The notes under the pieces were generated by a model. The model was given only the letters and a program-made list of their open reading frames with translations, did not search any database and was not told where the DNA came from. From the NCBI GenBank assembly GCA_028386065.3, contig JAKUCV010004273.1, forward strand, positions 63,707-127,706: 64,000 bases of DNA, given 5' to 3'. This DNA comes from Turnera subulata. Its lineage: Eukaryota > Streptophyta > Magnoliopsida > Malpighiales > Passifloraceae. Every line of letters begins with the position of its first letter. Position 1 is the first letter of the stretch. Positions 22,105 through 34,494 of the stretch are shown here, one piece after another. A program made the position numbers and the translations under genes.

Positions 22105-22921
22105 CTATTTCTCCATTAAAACAGTGGTTAGATCTGTTGGAGCATCACTCATCATCAGAAGCATCTTTGGAGAGGGCTGTAGAATTTGGTTGAGCTTTTC
22201 AAAGATCTTGGTCTGTGACTTCTTCATTTGGCTGCGAATAGAACTCATCTCCTCCTTCAGTCCACTGATTTCTGCCTTAAGAGTAGCCACTTGTTCAGAC
22301 ACATCACCAATTTTCAGACCATTTCCAGCAGATTTGGTCACAGAATATTCACCATCAGGATTTGGCTTGATAGACATCTTAGCCAAAGTATCCGAATTAA
22401 TCTTCATGAGAACAATGAGCTTATCAGTAAGAGTAGGAGTAATCTTCAGTTTCTTGGCCAACAGTGTAATGAGAGATCCATGAGAATGCTTTTTGTAGAG
22501 TACCATGTGATGAAGGATAAGAGTACCAAAGTATATAGGCAAGCCAAAATTCATTGATCAAGTTTCTTGATCACGGTCCGTGAGTTCTTCCTTAGCATGA
22601 TAACCCGAGTCAGTGTATACATCAGAGCTCTGTCTCTGGGTTTCAGACTATTATAATGACCAGACTCAAGACAGTTGAAGAGAATTTGATTCTGCTTGGA
22701 GTGACATGGAGTCTTGGGAATGTTGATTGGAGTCTCGGATGCTGAATCATAGAATTTGATTCTTCTCCTGGAGGCGCCATGGCTTCTTGGGTCAGAGTCC
22801 CAGGTTTGAGTTTCTCGATTTGAACAGCCGCCTCTCTTTCTGGTGAAGTGAAATCAGGGCTCGCTTTCTCTTCTTTCTTCTTGCCCTTATTCTTCTTTAG
22901 TGTCGAGGTCTTCTTGAACAC
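22105..22921 (-). pseudogene. Sire envelope-like reading frame, broken
   Basis: Two minus-strand open stretches (22643-22921 and 22105-22554) between RNase H and the 3' LTR. The first is basic and Lys/Pro/Ser-rich; the second has a segment with G-S-L-I-T near residues 26-30 and then a predicted coiled coil at about residues 85-125 (heptads of Leu/Ile with Glu and Lys). The same arrangement, including a related S-L-I-T segment, occurs in the post-pol part of Copia-3 (55928-57015). Position and layout match the envelope-like gene of Sire retroelements; no signal peptide or convincing membrane segment is seen. A frame break lies between the two pieces. The function of this gene in Sire elements is unproven. 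Confidence 0.55.
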
Positions 22922-23524
22922 CGGTTTTGCAGCAGTAACCTTGGTTCTTCCTTTTGGAGGTGCTGGGGATTTCGGGGGTTTTTGTTTTGAGGGTGTTTCC
23001 TTCTGATTTTTCCTTCGTTGGTTCTCGTAATGGTAAGTGTTTCAGGGTTTGAAGCGTTTGTGTTTCAGAGAAAAATTGAAAAGGAAGTTGAAGACGAAGT
23101 GGGTTATGGAGAGAGAGTAGTCACGGGTTTTAAGGAGAGAGAGAGGTTGTCCGTCTTCCATAAATGAACCGCTTTGCTTTTCAGTTATTCCTTTTTCCTT
23201 TTTTACAGATCTGGGATACCACATATAGCCGTTGCCTCAGATGTTGTCTAGTTGACTTTTCACTCTCTTTTTTCTTTTCATTAACTGTGTCCTTTTGTCC
23301 ACTAGATAATAGGTTTTGGCTCGTCCATGAACCAAATACTACAGCTTTTTCTCCTTGATGCCTTTGATGAATTGATGACAGCCACGATGTGTCCTCACAT
23401 GCTCATATGCTTAGTGCAGGCGTGAAATGTGTGACAATTGTATATATTCTAAGTGCATATGTGTGCAATATGTCATGATATGCATGAACACATAGAAACC
23501 AAATGTGGAGCCAAATCAGAATAC

Positions 23525-24456
23525 CTACGATATATTACAAATACCAAGCTCGAGTCTGATTTTGGTGAACTGATCTTCCTTCAATGGTTTGGTAAAGATA
23601 TCAGCCAGTTGATTTTTAGTTCTCACAAACTCAATGGCCACATCCTTCTTCAACACTTGGTCTCGAATAAAATGATGTCTCACTTCAATATGTTTGGTTC
23701 GAGAGTGTTGCACCGGATTCTTAGTTAGATTGATGGCACTTGAGCTGTCACAAAAGATAGGAACACACTTGAAAGTTAGTCCATAGTCAGCAAGTGTTTG
23801 TTTCATCCATAGCACTTGTGCACAACATGCACCAGCTGCTACATATTCAGCCTCGGTTGTGGAAGTAGCAACTGAATTTTGCTTTTTACTTGACCAAGAC
23901 ACAAGTGATTGTCCAAGTAATTGGGAAGTACCACTTGTACTTTTTCTTTCAAGAGTGCACCCTGCAAAGTCTGCTTCTGAGTATCTTGTTAGTTCAAAAG
24001 TGTTCACATTAGGATACCACAAGCCTAAAGATGATTTCCTTTTAAGTACTTGAAGATGCGCTTGATAGCTTTAAGATGGGATTCTTTTGGGCATGATTGA
24101 AATCTAGCACACAAGCAAACACTATGCATAATGTCTGGTCTTGTAGCTGTAAGGTAAAGAAGACTACCTATCACGCCTCTGTATAATTTTACATCAACAT
24201 CCTTACCATTCTCATCCTTTTCAACTTTGGTACTAGTGGTCATTAGTGTCGGACTAGTTTTGGCTTCTGACAAGCCAAATCTTTTAAGCAGCTCTCATGT
24301 GTACTTTGCTTGATTAAGGAAAATCCCACCATTTAGTTACTTGATCTGAAAGCCCAGGAAGAAATTTAATTCCCCCATCAAGCTCATTTCAAACTCGCTG
24401 TGCATAAGCTTTTCAAACTCTTGACAAAGAGATTCATTAGTAGCACCAAATAGAAT
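23525..24456 (-). pseudogene. Copia-1 RT C-terminal part and RNase H
   Basis: The minus strand encodes the end of the Copia reverse transcriptase and its connection (24025-24273, with the Y-R-G-V-I-G-S-L-L-Y-L and R-P-D motifs) and RNase H (23525-24022). RNase H shows A-D-F-A-G, T-E-A-E-Y, F-C-D-S-S-S-A-I and the C-terminal A-D-I-F-T-K-P-L motif. The residue before A-D-F-A-G is Glu where Asp is usual. A stop or frame change separates the two pieces at about 24024. The RT N-terminal half lies at 26299-26794 beyond an inserted LTR. Confidence 0.85.
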
Positions 24457-24461
24457 GTCAT

Positions 24462-26293
24462 TGATAACATCTAAATGTTAGTGTTTTAATGATGGTTTTG
24501 AATGGCTTTTACTGTGTATTCTTGGTCTATTATGTGTATAATCTTTATATTATTGTGTGTTTTCATGCATTGTGTCAATTAGTACTTCAATTTTTCTGAT
24601 TAAGTGTTTTTATCAGGAATTTATCGTTTTTATTGAAGAATGGAAGCTTTTTAGCCAAGTTTGGAAACCTGACCCAATTTAGGAAACTTTCTACAGTGAG
24701 CACAGGCAACTATTTTGATGCTTTCGGGAGTTCTAGGCATGGAAATTAAAAGAAACCAATTGGAGATGTAAATAGACTTCCAGATATTTCTATAGATTAA
24801 ATTTTATAATTTTTGGACGTGTCTACAAGGAGCAGTAATTATTTTAATCTAGCCCAGGGTGCAGATTTTTCTGTGCCGACCCAAGCCCAGTTTTTCAGCG
24901 ATATCTTAAGCTAAAGAAGTCCAATTCAAGAGTTCTTTTTATGGAAAGAAAGGTGAGAGAAGTATCTAGAACTTTTAAGAAGAGTCCAATGCCTAGTTCG
25001 GACGTCTTCTGGGAGTTAAGTGGCATACAATTTTCAGGTCAGAAAATAGGCAAAAGTCCAACTTGGAGAGCAAGTCAAGAATTCAATTTCCATTAAAAGA
25101 AGGAGAGCCCCACCGACTTCCAGCAGCTAAAGTCAGTATAAAAGAACCCCCTAGGTCGACATATTCAGGAGGCAGAAGTCAGAGGGCGAAGCTCTGCAGA
25201 ATTAGTTAGTTATTAGGTCACAGACGCTAGTAGGGTTAGGGTTTTCACTCTTTTGAATCCTCTAGGTGGTGCCGAATTCCTTATCCAATTTCAAAGGTTA
25301 TTCCCCTCAACAATTCAACATTTTTCCAGCAAGATTTGAAGGTTTAGAGTCACAGAATCACTAGTCCAATTGCAACAGAAGTCATCACCAGAGGAGCACA
25401 AGTCGACGCCATCATCACCTATACAATCGGCTACCCGACTTCACTACTCTCCCTTTTATTCGATTTTCTTTTTGTTTAATTGTTTACTTGATGAATTCTT
25501 GTGAGATTTTGATAATTTTCTATTTTATTATGATGAACTAATTCTCTAATCTAGGAATAGGGATGTAGCCAATTACTTTTATGGTTTTATTATATATGAA
25601 TTGAAGTTTATTCAATTGATTGTGTTGATTGTTCAATCTATGTGTGCCGAATTTATTATCTACTTTGGATTGATTCTTATTGATTGCAACATGCGAGAGC
25701 TGCGTGATTTATATGATGATACCTAGAAGAACATAGATTGATTGATGCTAAAATATGCGAGAGCTGATAGTTTCTTAGGGTTTGATTGATTGTTTCGTGC
25801 TTAATGAGTTTAGTATTGATGCTAGGGTATGCGAGAGCTAGGCAGTAATCTTTGCTGAATATTTGATTCAACATGCGAGAGCTGAGGATTAATACATTAG
25901 AAACAATTGCCCACAATCACACATCAATAGGAGATATCGATTCCACGCATAATAAACCTAGATAGTAATTGTGTGAACCCCGATTTCCTAGAGTGCTTTA
26001 GATATTGGTAAAACTTCACCTTACATTAAGTCTGTGATTTTATTTCTTTTTATTATTTGATTTCGACATCACTCTTTTATTTGATTTGCCTAGATAATTG
26101 TAAGTTGTGACATTAAGTAGAACTTATTTTTCTCGTTCCGTGGATTGACCTTGAATAGACTACTACACTACATAGTACACTGTGCGCTTGCAGTTAACAG
26201 TCGTTGCGTTTACTCGTGAGTTATCTGTGTGTCGTGCTGTGAATTGATAAGAATTATAAATTTGAAAAAGTCACGCGTAAATAAAACGCATCA
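24462..26293 (+). mobile_element. Solo Athila-like LTR inside Copia-1 RT
   Basis: It starts TGATAACATCTAAATG, ends AACGCATCA, and is flanked by gtcat at 24457-24461 and gtcat at 26294-26298, a perfect 5-bp duplication. It is collinear with the LTR at 28479-30242 (by eye roughly 5-10% different). Removing it with one duplication copy restores the expected context of the Copia RT Y-V-D-D codons. It contains four 'atgcgagagct' words in the 25.69-25.89 kb part. Confidence 0.93.
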
Positions 26294-26298
26294 GTCAT

Positions 26299-26794
26299 CA
26301 ACATATATTTGCAAAATAATGATATCATCTTTGTTACATTTCACAAATAAAGTTGAATCTACCTTTCCTCTTGTAAAGCATTGTGAAATCAGATATGAGC
26401 TTAATCCATCACACCAAGCCCTAGGTGCTTGTTTAAGATCTTATAATGCCTTTTTCAACTTGAAAACATGTTGTGGATGCTCATGGTTTTCAAATCCTAG
26501 AGGTTGTTCTACATATAGTTCTTCCACGATATATCCATTTAGAAAAGCACTCTTGACATCCATTTGATAGAGTTTGGAAGATTTAAATGATGCAAATGCA
26601 AGCAACATGTGAATGGATTCAAGTCTAGCTACTGGTGCAAAGGTCTCATCATAATCAATACCTTCCTCTTGATTGTATCCTTGTGCAACCAATCGGGCTT
26701 TGTTCCTTACCACAGTTCCTGATTCATCAAGCTTGTTCCTAAAGACCCATTTGGTTCCAATGACAGGTTGGTCTTCTGGTCTTACAACAAGCTC
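26299..26794 (-). pseudogene. Copia-1 reverse transcriptase, N-terminal half
   Basis: The minus strand encodes the conserved Copia RT start: the [10 protein letters not shown] region, [22 protein letters not shown] and [11 protein letters not shown] motifs, the last holding the first catalytic Asp. The Y-V-D-D codons stand at the left edge, where the solo LTR split the gene. A frame change occurs near 26440. Confidence 0.85.
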
Positions 26795-27849
26795 CTACAC
26801 ATTATTCCTCTCAAACTGATTAAGCTCTTCTTGCATTGCCATTACCCAATTTTCATCAAGTATGGCTTCATTTTCATTTTTGGGTTCAACTTGAGAGAAA
26901 AAGGCAAGGTGTCTGTTGATGTTTTGTAATTTGGATCTGGTGGTTACTCCTCTTCTAGGATCCCCTAAAATGGCCTCAGTTGAATGTCCTCTAGGTGCAT
27001 AAACCACTGAGTTTCTCGGCTGTGAGCTTGAGCCAGATTCCAGAACATTTGGCTGCACACTGCTGTTCTGAACATTTGGCTCGGGAGAAGCCAAATGTTG
27101 TTGAGTCTCAATTGGAATAGGCAGTTGCTCATCTTTTGACTCATCAACATTAATAACCTGTGGCTGATTCTCAGGAGTAAACTCAACATCTATATCATCA
27201 CTAAGATCATTCAAGTTAATTTCATCAAACACCACATGCATGGATTCTTCAACAACCATGGTTCTTTTGTTGTATACTCTATAGGCTTTACTACTCAATG
27301 AAAAACCAAGGAATATACCATCATCAGACTTAGCTTGAAACTTATCTGGATTATCTTTAGTATTCAAGATGTTACACCTGGAGCCAAATGTGCGAAAGTA
27401 TGCAATATTTGGCTTTCTATCATGCCAAATCTCATAAGGTGTCTTTTCAATTAATGAAAGCAAAGAGGCTCTATTTAGGATGTAGCATGCTGTGTTCACA
27501 CCCTCAGCCCAGAAATAGGCAGGTAACTTATACTCATTAAGCATAGTTCTAGCCTTCTCTTGCAAGGTTCGATTCTTCCTTTCCACAACACCATTTTGTT
27601 GAGGTGTTCTAGGAGTCGAAAAAGTGTGTTCAATGCCATTTTGCTCACAGAATTGGTTGAAGGTGGAATCATCAAATTCTCGTCCATGATCACTTCTGAT
27701 TTTAGATATTTTATACCCTTTTTCATTTTGCAGCTTCCTAGCTTATGAGTCAAATTCTTGACATGCATGATCTTTTTGAGAAAGGAATAAAACCTATGTG
27801 AATCTAGAATAATCATCAATAATAACAAATACATACATTTTACCACCAA
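26795..27849 (-). pseudogene. Copia-1 integrase
   Basis: Two overlapping minus-strand frames (27496-27849 and 26795-27586). The second starts at the E-R-K-N-R-T-L motif that contains the catalytic Glu and continues with the F-W-A-E-G, K-T-P-Y-E-I-W and F-G-S-R-C motifs of the Copia integrase C-terminal region. The upstream part, with the D-D-Y-S and R-S-D regions, is in shifted frames, so the catalytic core is frameshifted. Confidence 0.8.
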
Positions 27850-27869
27850 GACTCACAGTTCTCATAGGG

Positions 27870-28478
27870 CCAAAAATCGAAATGTAGAAGTTCAAGAGGT
27901 CGAGAAGTTAATACCACATGTTTTGACTTAAAAGAACTTTTGATTTGCTTACCGAGCTGACATGCACGACATTTGGTTTATGTCTCGAACTTTAGTTTTG
28001 GTAGACCATCGACCAAATCTTTCTTTGACAGATTTGAGATAAGTTCAAGATTTGCATGCCCTAGCCTCCTGTGCCATAGAGTTGCAGTTTCTGTTCTTGC
28101 ACTAAAACACTTAATCTCAGGATTAGTAACATCATTTAAACATATAGAGTATAGATTACCAATCCTTTTTCCAACAAACAAGATATTCTCATCATCAACT
28201 CTACTCACAAGACATCTAGGTGATTCAAAAGTAACTCTGAATCCTTTGTCACAAAGCCGACTAATACTAAGCAAGTTATACTTAAGATTATCAACAAGTA
28301 GCACATGCTCAATAGTTGGATTAGTGCCAATCTTACAAATACCGAGGATTTTTCCTTTACAACTATCACCAAATGTAACATTACCTAGGTGTTTTGAAAG
28401 AAGGGATGTAAACTTTAATGGGTCACCTATCATATGTCTTGAGCAACCATTGTCCAGAATCCATTCTTCCCTTGCATC
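27870..28478 (-). pseudogene. Copia-1 protease end and GAG-pre-integrase domain
   Basis: Just inside the Athila junction the minus strand reads W-I-L-D-N-G-C-S-R-H-M, the Copia protease active-site region with D-N-G in place of D-S-G. Then follows the 151-codon frame 27978-28433 with V-D-N-L-K-Y-N-L-L-S-I-S and L-W-H-R-R-L-G-H-A-N, the GAG-pre-integrase signature. Everything upstream (gag, 5' LTR) is missing. Confidence 0.85.
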
Positions 28479-30242
28479 TGATAACTTTTAAATGTTAGTG
28501 TTTTGACGATGGTTTTGAATGGCTTTTACTATGTATTCTTGGTCGATTATGTGTATAATCTTTATATTATCGTGTGTTTTCATGCATTGTGTCAATTAGT
28601 ACTTCAACTTTGCTGATTAAAAGTTTTTATCAGGAATTTATCGATTTTGTTGAAGATTGGAAGCTTTTTAGCCATGTTTTGGAAACCAGGCCCAATTTAG
28701 GAAACTTTCTGCAGTGAGCACAACCAACTATTTTGAAGATTTCGGAAGTTCTAGGCATCAAAATTAAGTGAGACTAATTGGAGACGAAACTAGACTTCTA
28801 GAGCTTTCTATGGATTAAATTTCATAATTTTTGGACGTGTCTACAAGGAGCAAGAATTATATTATTCCAGCCCAGGATGCAGATTTTTCTGTGCCGACCC
28901 AAGCCCAGTGTTTGGACGATATCTTGAGCTACAGAAGTCCAATTCAAGAGTTCTTTTTATGGAAAGAAAGATGAGCTTGTAGAAGAGCCAATGCCCAGTT
29001 CGGACATCTTCTAGGAGTTAAGTGGCATGCAAGTTTTGGGTCGATATATTCAAGTCAAGAATTCAATTTCCATTCAATGTAGGACAGCCCCACCGACTTC
29101 CACCAGCTAAATACAGTACAAAAGGACTCCCTAGGTCATTATATTCAGGAGGCAAAAGTCAGAGGGCGAAGCTCTACCGAATTGGTTAGTTATTAGGTTA
29201 CACACACTAGTAGGGTTAGGGTTTTCACTCTTTTGGATCCTCTAGGTGGTGCCGAATTCCTTATCCAATTTTAAAGGTTATTCCCCACAGCTATTCAACG
29301 TTTTCCCAGCAAGATTTGAAGGTTTAAAGTCACAGAATCACCAGTCCAATTGCAGCAGAAGTTATCACCAGAGGAGCACAAGTAGACGCCATCATCACCA
29401 ACACAATCGGCTACCCGACTTCACTACTCTCTCTTTTAATCGATTCTCTTTCTGTTTAATTGTTTACTTGATGAATTCTTGTGAGTTTTTGATGATTTGC
29501 TATTTTATTATGATGAACTAATTCTCTATTCTAGGATTAGGGATGTAGCCAATTACTTTTATGGTTTTATTATATATGAATTGAAGTTTATTCAATTGAT
29601 TGTGTTGATTGTTCAATCTATGTGTGCCGAATTTTATTATCTACTTTGGATTGATTCTTATTGATTGCAACATGCGAGAGCTGCGTGATTTATATGATCA
29701 TACCTAGAAGAACATAGATTGATTGATGCTAAAATATGCGAGAGCTGATAGTTTCTTACGGTTTGATTGATTGTTTTGTGCTTAATGAGTTTAGTATTGA
29801 TGCTAGGCTATGCGAGAGCTAGGTAGTAATCTTTGCTGAATATTTGATTCAACATGCAAGAGCTGAGGATTAAGACATTAGAAACAATTGCCCACAATCA
29901 CACATCAATAGGAGATATCGATTCCTTCATAATAAACCTAGATAGTAATTGTGTGAACCTCGATTTCCTAGATTGCTTTGGATATTGATAGAACTACACT
30001 TTAGATTATGTCTGCGATTTTATTTCTATTTATTTGATTTGCCTAAATAATCGTAAGTTGTGACATTAGATAGTACTTATTTCCCTTGTTCCGTGGATCG
30101 ACCTTGATTAGACTACGACACTACATAGTACACTGTGTGCTTGCAGTTAACAATTGTTGCATCGTGAGTTATTTGTGTGTCGTGTTATGAAATGATCAAG
30201 AATTGTAAATTTGAAAAAGTCACGCGTAAATAAAACGAATCA
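28479..30242 (+). repeat. Athila 5' LTR, 1.76 kb
   Basis: Starts TGATAACTTTTAAATG, ends AACGAATCA, and is followed after eight bases by the primer site. Collinear with the solo LTR at 24462-26293. Open frames inside it have no coding support. Confidence 0.9.
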
Positions 30243-30250
30243 ATCTTTTC

Positions 30251-30268
30251 TGGCGCCGTTTCCGGGGA
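30251..30268 (+). other. Primer binding site, tRNA-Asp type
   Basis: TGGCGCCGTTTCCGGGGA, one base different from the site at 3086-3103 on the other strand. Confidence 0.85.
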
Positions 30269-30405
30269 ACAAACGGCTTTAATACTATTGAGATTGCAAC
30301 TAGATTACTTTAGGTTTTATTTTTTGCATTAGTTTCTTTTTATTTATTTTTATTTTATTTAATCGATTTTTGCTTTTTTTTTTAAAGTGTTGTTGATTTT
30401 GGTTG

Positions 30406-31275
30406 ATGCCCTAGACGAGACGCGGTGCTTCATCGAGTCCAATTCCTGAGATCAATCGAAAGATCGAGAGAACATTACATAAGCAACTACGTGCGAACAA
30501 GCGAAAGCAGAAGCAAGTCATAGAGCCTGTGGAGTTTCTTCAAGACACTGAAATAGAAGAGGAAGCAGAAGTTGTAGCAGATAATTTCGAGACATTCATC
30601 ATGGCAGAAGAAGGAAACAAGACATTGCGTGACTACGCAACACCGAGTTTGGAAATCGTGCAGTCGGGCATTGCAAGGCCAGCGATCAATGCCAAGAATT
30701 TCGAACTGAAGATAGCACTCATTCACATGGTGCAAAAGGAACAATTTGGAGGCTTGGATAATGTGGACTCGAATCAACATCTACAAATGTTTACGGAGAT
30801 TTGTGATTTGATCAAGATCAATGGGGCGACTGATGATGCAGTTCGACTTCGATTATTCCCGTTTTCTTTGCAAGGCAAGACTAAGAAGTGGTTGAAGTCA
30901 GGAGCAGCTGGAACATATAAGACGTGGAAGGAGCTTTCAAAGGCTTTTCTTGCCAAATTTTATCCACCTGATAAAGCAGCACGTATCCGGAACAAGATTA
31001 CATCACTCACTCAATTCGATGGAGAAAGTTTTTGTGAAGCATGGGAACGTTACAAGGAACTTATTCAAGGATGCCCACAACATGGATTACCCGAATGGCA
31101 TGTAGTTCAATCGTTCTTTAATGGTTTAATTGAGCCTTTGCGCATAAGTTTGGACGCAGCTTCAGGAATGGCATTCATGGCACAAGCACCCGATGTGGCG
31201 TATCAGAAGATGAAGACGATGGCGAGTAATAGTTACCAGAGCCCTTCACGATCAAAAAACAAGCGAGTAGCTTGA
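30406..31275 (+). pseudogene. Athila gag, capsid region
   Basis: The likely start is the ATG at 30406 (MP), but its third codon is TAG (30412-30414); the rest is open to 31275. The reading frame from about 30529 encodes a retrotransposon gag capsid domain: R-L-F-P-F-S-L and K-W-L near residues 107-121 counted from 30529, followed by F-L-A-K-F-Y-P-P and F-x-E-A-W-E-R-Y-K-E-L motifs. Gag would form the cytoplasmic particle that packages the element RNA. A TGA at 31273-31275 ends the frame before the zinc knuckle. Confidence 0.85.
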
Positions 31276-32748
31276 ATTGTGGAAGTGGAGACAGTGACAA
31301 TGCTTAATTGGAAGCAATATTCTTTGATTCTGCAGGTGAAATCATGTGTTACTGTTGTTATGCCGAGTTTAATTTGTGATAAATGTGCAGGTGCTGGACA
31401 CAATTCAATGAATTGTCCAACCGGAGACGACTTGACGATTGAGTAGATGAATTACATTCATTAATGCCAACAACAACATGGACTCTACACCAACATATAC
31501 AATCCAGAATGGAGGAATCATCCTAATTTCTCATGGAGGGAGAGCAACCCGAACCAGCAAGGCGGTTTTCAAAGGAACGATTATGGGCAGAAGAGTTCGA
31601 GCTTGCAAATTCCGAAGAATCAAGACATGGATCTTACAACTATAATGAAAGCCATAATGGAGACTCAACGTATACAAATGGAGATGATGCAAGGATTCAA
31701 CAATCGGATGGCGAATATGGAGACTCACTCGAAGATGCTTGAGACGCAACTTGCGCAGCAAGCAGAGGCGATTATGAGGACACCAGGAACCCTACCGGGA
31801 CAGCCCATAATTAATCCAAGAGAGCAAGTCAAAGCTGTAGCACTTAGAAGCGGAATGCAGTTAGATGATCCCTATCCACCTAAAGAAGATGAAGCTGACA
31901 CCATCATTAAGCAAGAAGAAGAAGATGAGCAACCGAAAGTAGAGAAGCAGTTACCTGAAAAGGGAGCAGAGGAGAAGAAGCAAGAGCAAGAGAAGTGGAT
32001 TCCCAAGTGGAAGCTAGCGAAGCATAAAAGAGAGCAACCGAAGGAGATATGGCCTGAAGTCAAAGCTTACGAACCACTGGTTCCATTCCCTCAGCGACTT
32101 CAGCAGGGCAAAAAAGACGAACAATTCGGGAGATTTCTTGAACATTTAAAGAAATTGCATATTAATGTTCCATTTACTGAAGTAATTTCTCAAATTCCAG
32201 CTTATGCTAAATTTCTCAAGGAATTTCTTTCCAGGAAAAGGAAGCTAGAAGATTACGAGCCAGTAGCTTTAACAGAGGAGTGTAGTGCAATCCTGCAGAA
32301 CAAGCTGCCGCCGAAACTGAACGACCCTGGAAGTTTCTCTATTCCTTGCAATATTGGTTCTATGTGCATTGAGCGAGCTCTATGTGATTTGGGAGCCAGT
32401 GTTAGTCTTATTCTGAAACGAATTGTTGAGAAGCTCGATATTGGAGATATGAAGCCGACTACCATCTCTCTTCAGCTTGCGGATCGATCTGTCAAATATC
32501 CAGTGGGGATATTGGAGGATATTCCAATCATGGTTGGGAAGTTCTTTGTACCAGTCGATTTTATGGTGCTCGACATGGAGATTGATTTCCAAATGTTGAT
32601 TATTCTTGGGAGGCCGTTCTTAGCTACTGCTGGAGCTCAAATTGATGTTCGTGATGGAAGGCTTACTTTAAGGACTGGGAATGAGAAAATTGAGTTCAAT
32701 GTCTTCCGTGCTACCAAAGGACCACTTGAAGAAAACAGTTGTTTCTGA
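31276..32748 (+). pseudogene. Athila gag zinc knuckle and aspartic protease
   Basis: A CCHC knuckle (C-x2-C-x4-H-x4-C) is encoded at 31375-31416 and is intact, but stops follow at about 31444 and 31462. From about 31470 the frame is open to 32748: a Gly/Gln/Asn-rich Y-N-P-E-W-R-N-H-P-N-F-S-W segment typical of Athila, an acidic/basic linker of Glu and Lys, and a retropepsin-like domain with D-L-G-A-S at 32386-32400 and the I-L-G-R-P-F-L-A-T motif near 32610. D-L-G-A-S is the usual Athila variant of the active site. Confidence 0.85.
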
Positions 32749-32769
32749 GTTGATTTTATTGATGATGCC

Positions 32770-33813
32770 GTGAAGGAAGTGAGCAAAGTAGCAAGTAGTG
32801 ATGATCCACTTTTGAATTGCTTGGTGACGAGTGGCACTACTAAAGATGACGATTTGGAGATGGCCCAAAGTGCAGAAATTTTTCAATCCACGCCACCATT
32901 GGAAGCGACTGAAGATAAGAGCTTTGAGATGATTGGAGAAGAAAAGAAAGAAGATGTTCGGAGCGTGCCGAAGGTAGAGCTGAAACCATTACCATCTAGG
33001 CTATGGTATGCATTCTTAGGTCCCGACTCTACATATCCTGTTATTATCAATGCCGAGTTGAGTAAGGTAGAGGAGGAGAAGCTACTTGATGTGCTTAGAA
33101 AGCATAGAAAAGCTATTGGATATTTTGTTGAGGACTTCAAAGGAATTAGTCCTACATTCTGCATGCATCGGATTTTGCTTGAGGAAGGTAGCAAACCGAG
33201 TGTTGAAAGTCAAAGGAGGCTTAATGAGAACATGAAGGAAGTTGTGAAAAAGGAGATTCTTAAGCTTCTTGATGCAGGGATTATTTATCCGATTTCTGAC
33301 AGTGAATGGGTAGCCCCAGTTCACGTGGTACCAAAGAAAGGAGGAATGACAGTGGTCAAGAACAAGGATGACGAGTTGATTCCTACGAGGACTATTACAG
33401 GATGGAGAATGTGTATTGATTATAGGAAGCTGAACAGTGCTACGCGCAAGGGTCACTTTCCACTGCCATTTATTGATCAAATGCTTGAGCAATTAGCTAA
33501 GCATTCTTATTATTGCTATTTGGACAGACATTCGGGATTCTTTCAGACACCTATTCACCCGAATGATCAAGAGAAGACGACGTTCACTTGTCCATATGGA
33601 ACTTTTGCTTATCGACAGATGCCTTTTGGGCTGTGCAACGCACCAACCACTTTTCAGAGATGCATGATGGCGATTTTCTTTGACTATATAGAGAAGATTA
33701 TGGAGGTTTTCATGGATGAATTTTCCGTCTATGGGAAGACAATTGAGGATTGTTTATCTAACCTATCAAAGGTACTTACAAGATCTGAGGAGACTAATTT
33801 GGTACTTAATTAG
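32770..33813 (+). pseudogene. Athila reverse transcriptase, active site altered
   Basis: A 347-codon frame with the Gypsy RT motifs W-V-A-P-V-H-V-V-P-K-K-G-G, W-R-M-C-I-D-Y-R-K-L-N and L-P-F-I-D-Q-M-L-E. The first catalytic Asp is kept in Y-L-D-R-H-S-G, although the following G-Y is changed to R-H. The box that should hold two Asp reads F-M-D-E-F (about 33709-33723), so the second catalytic Asp is Glu. A TAG at 33811-33813 ends the frame before the thumb. This RT is probably inactive. Confidence 0.9.
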
Positions 33814-34494
33814 GAAAAATCCCATTTTATGGTACAAGAAGGAATTGTTCTTGGACATTTAGTTTCAGAACGTGGGATTGAAGTGGACAAAGATAGATGT
33901 GACAGAGACCTTACCTCCAGCGAATTCAATCAAGGCGATTCGCAGTTTTCTTGGACATGCCGGATTTTACAGAAGATTCATTAAGGATTTCTCAAAGGTA
34001 GCCAAACCTCTTACTAATCTCCTGTACGGAAGCATTCGACAAGCTCAAGAAGGAGCTGATTTCGGCACCCATCATTCAACCCCCTGATTATTCACTTCCG
34101 TTCGAGAATATGTGTGATGCAAGCGACTATGTTGTAGGCGCAGTCTTAGGACAACGCCGAGATGGGAAGATGCACGCCATTTACTATGCAAGCAAGACTC
34201 TAGATGATGCTCAAGTTAATTATGCAACTACGGAGAAGGAGTTTATCAGCTGTTGTATTCGCAATTGACAAGTTCAGGAGTTACTGTTTGGGTTCCAAGG
34301 TGATTGTTCACACGGACCATGCTGCATTGAAGTATTTGCTCCAGAAGAAAGATGTGAAACCACGACTTCTTCGATGGATTCTTATGTTGCAAGAATTCGA
34401 CCTAAAGATCAAGGACAAGAAAGGAACGGAGAATTTAGTTGCTGAGCATTTATCACGATTGCAATTGGAGAAAGACGAGAAGCAAGAAAAGTAG
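33814..34494 (+). pseudogene. Athila RT thumb and RNase H, frameshifted
   Basis: After the stop at 33813 the expected sequence continues in changing frames: S-F-L-G-H-A-G-F-Y-R-R-F-I (RT thumb, 33872-34087) and [12 protein letters not shown] and R-W-I-L-M-L-Q-E-F (end of the RNase H/connection, 34204-34494). At least two frameshifts lie between. The last part ends with A-E-H-L-S-R-L, the usual border to integrase. Confidence 0.8.

Larger units (their letters stand above)
21055..28478 (-). mobile_element. Copia-1: Sire-type element, minus strand, 5' end missing
   Basis: From right to left on the minus strand: end of protease with GAG-pre-integrase domain, integrase, first half of reverse transcriptase, a foreign solo LTR (24462-26293), remainder of reverse transcriptase, RNase H, an envelope-like region, polypurine tract and 3' LTR. 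The order protease-integrase-RT-RNase H is that of Ty1/Copia; the extra frame after RNase H is characteristic of Sire elements. It inserted into the Tat-2 3' LTR. Its gag and 5' LTR are not in the window because an Athila element begins at 28479. Several stops and frameshifts make it inactive. Confidence 0.9.
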
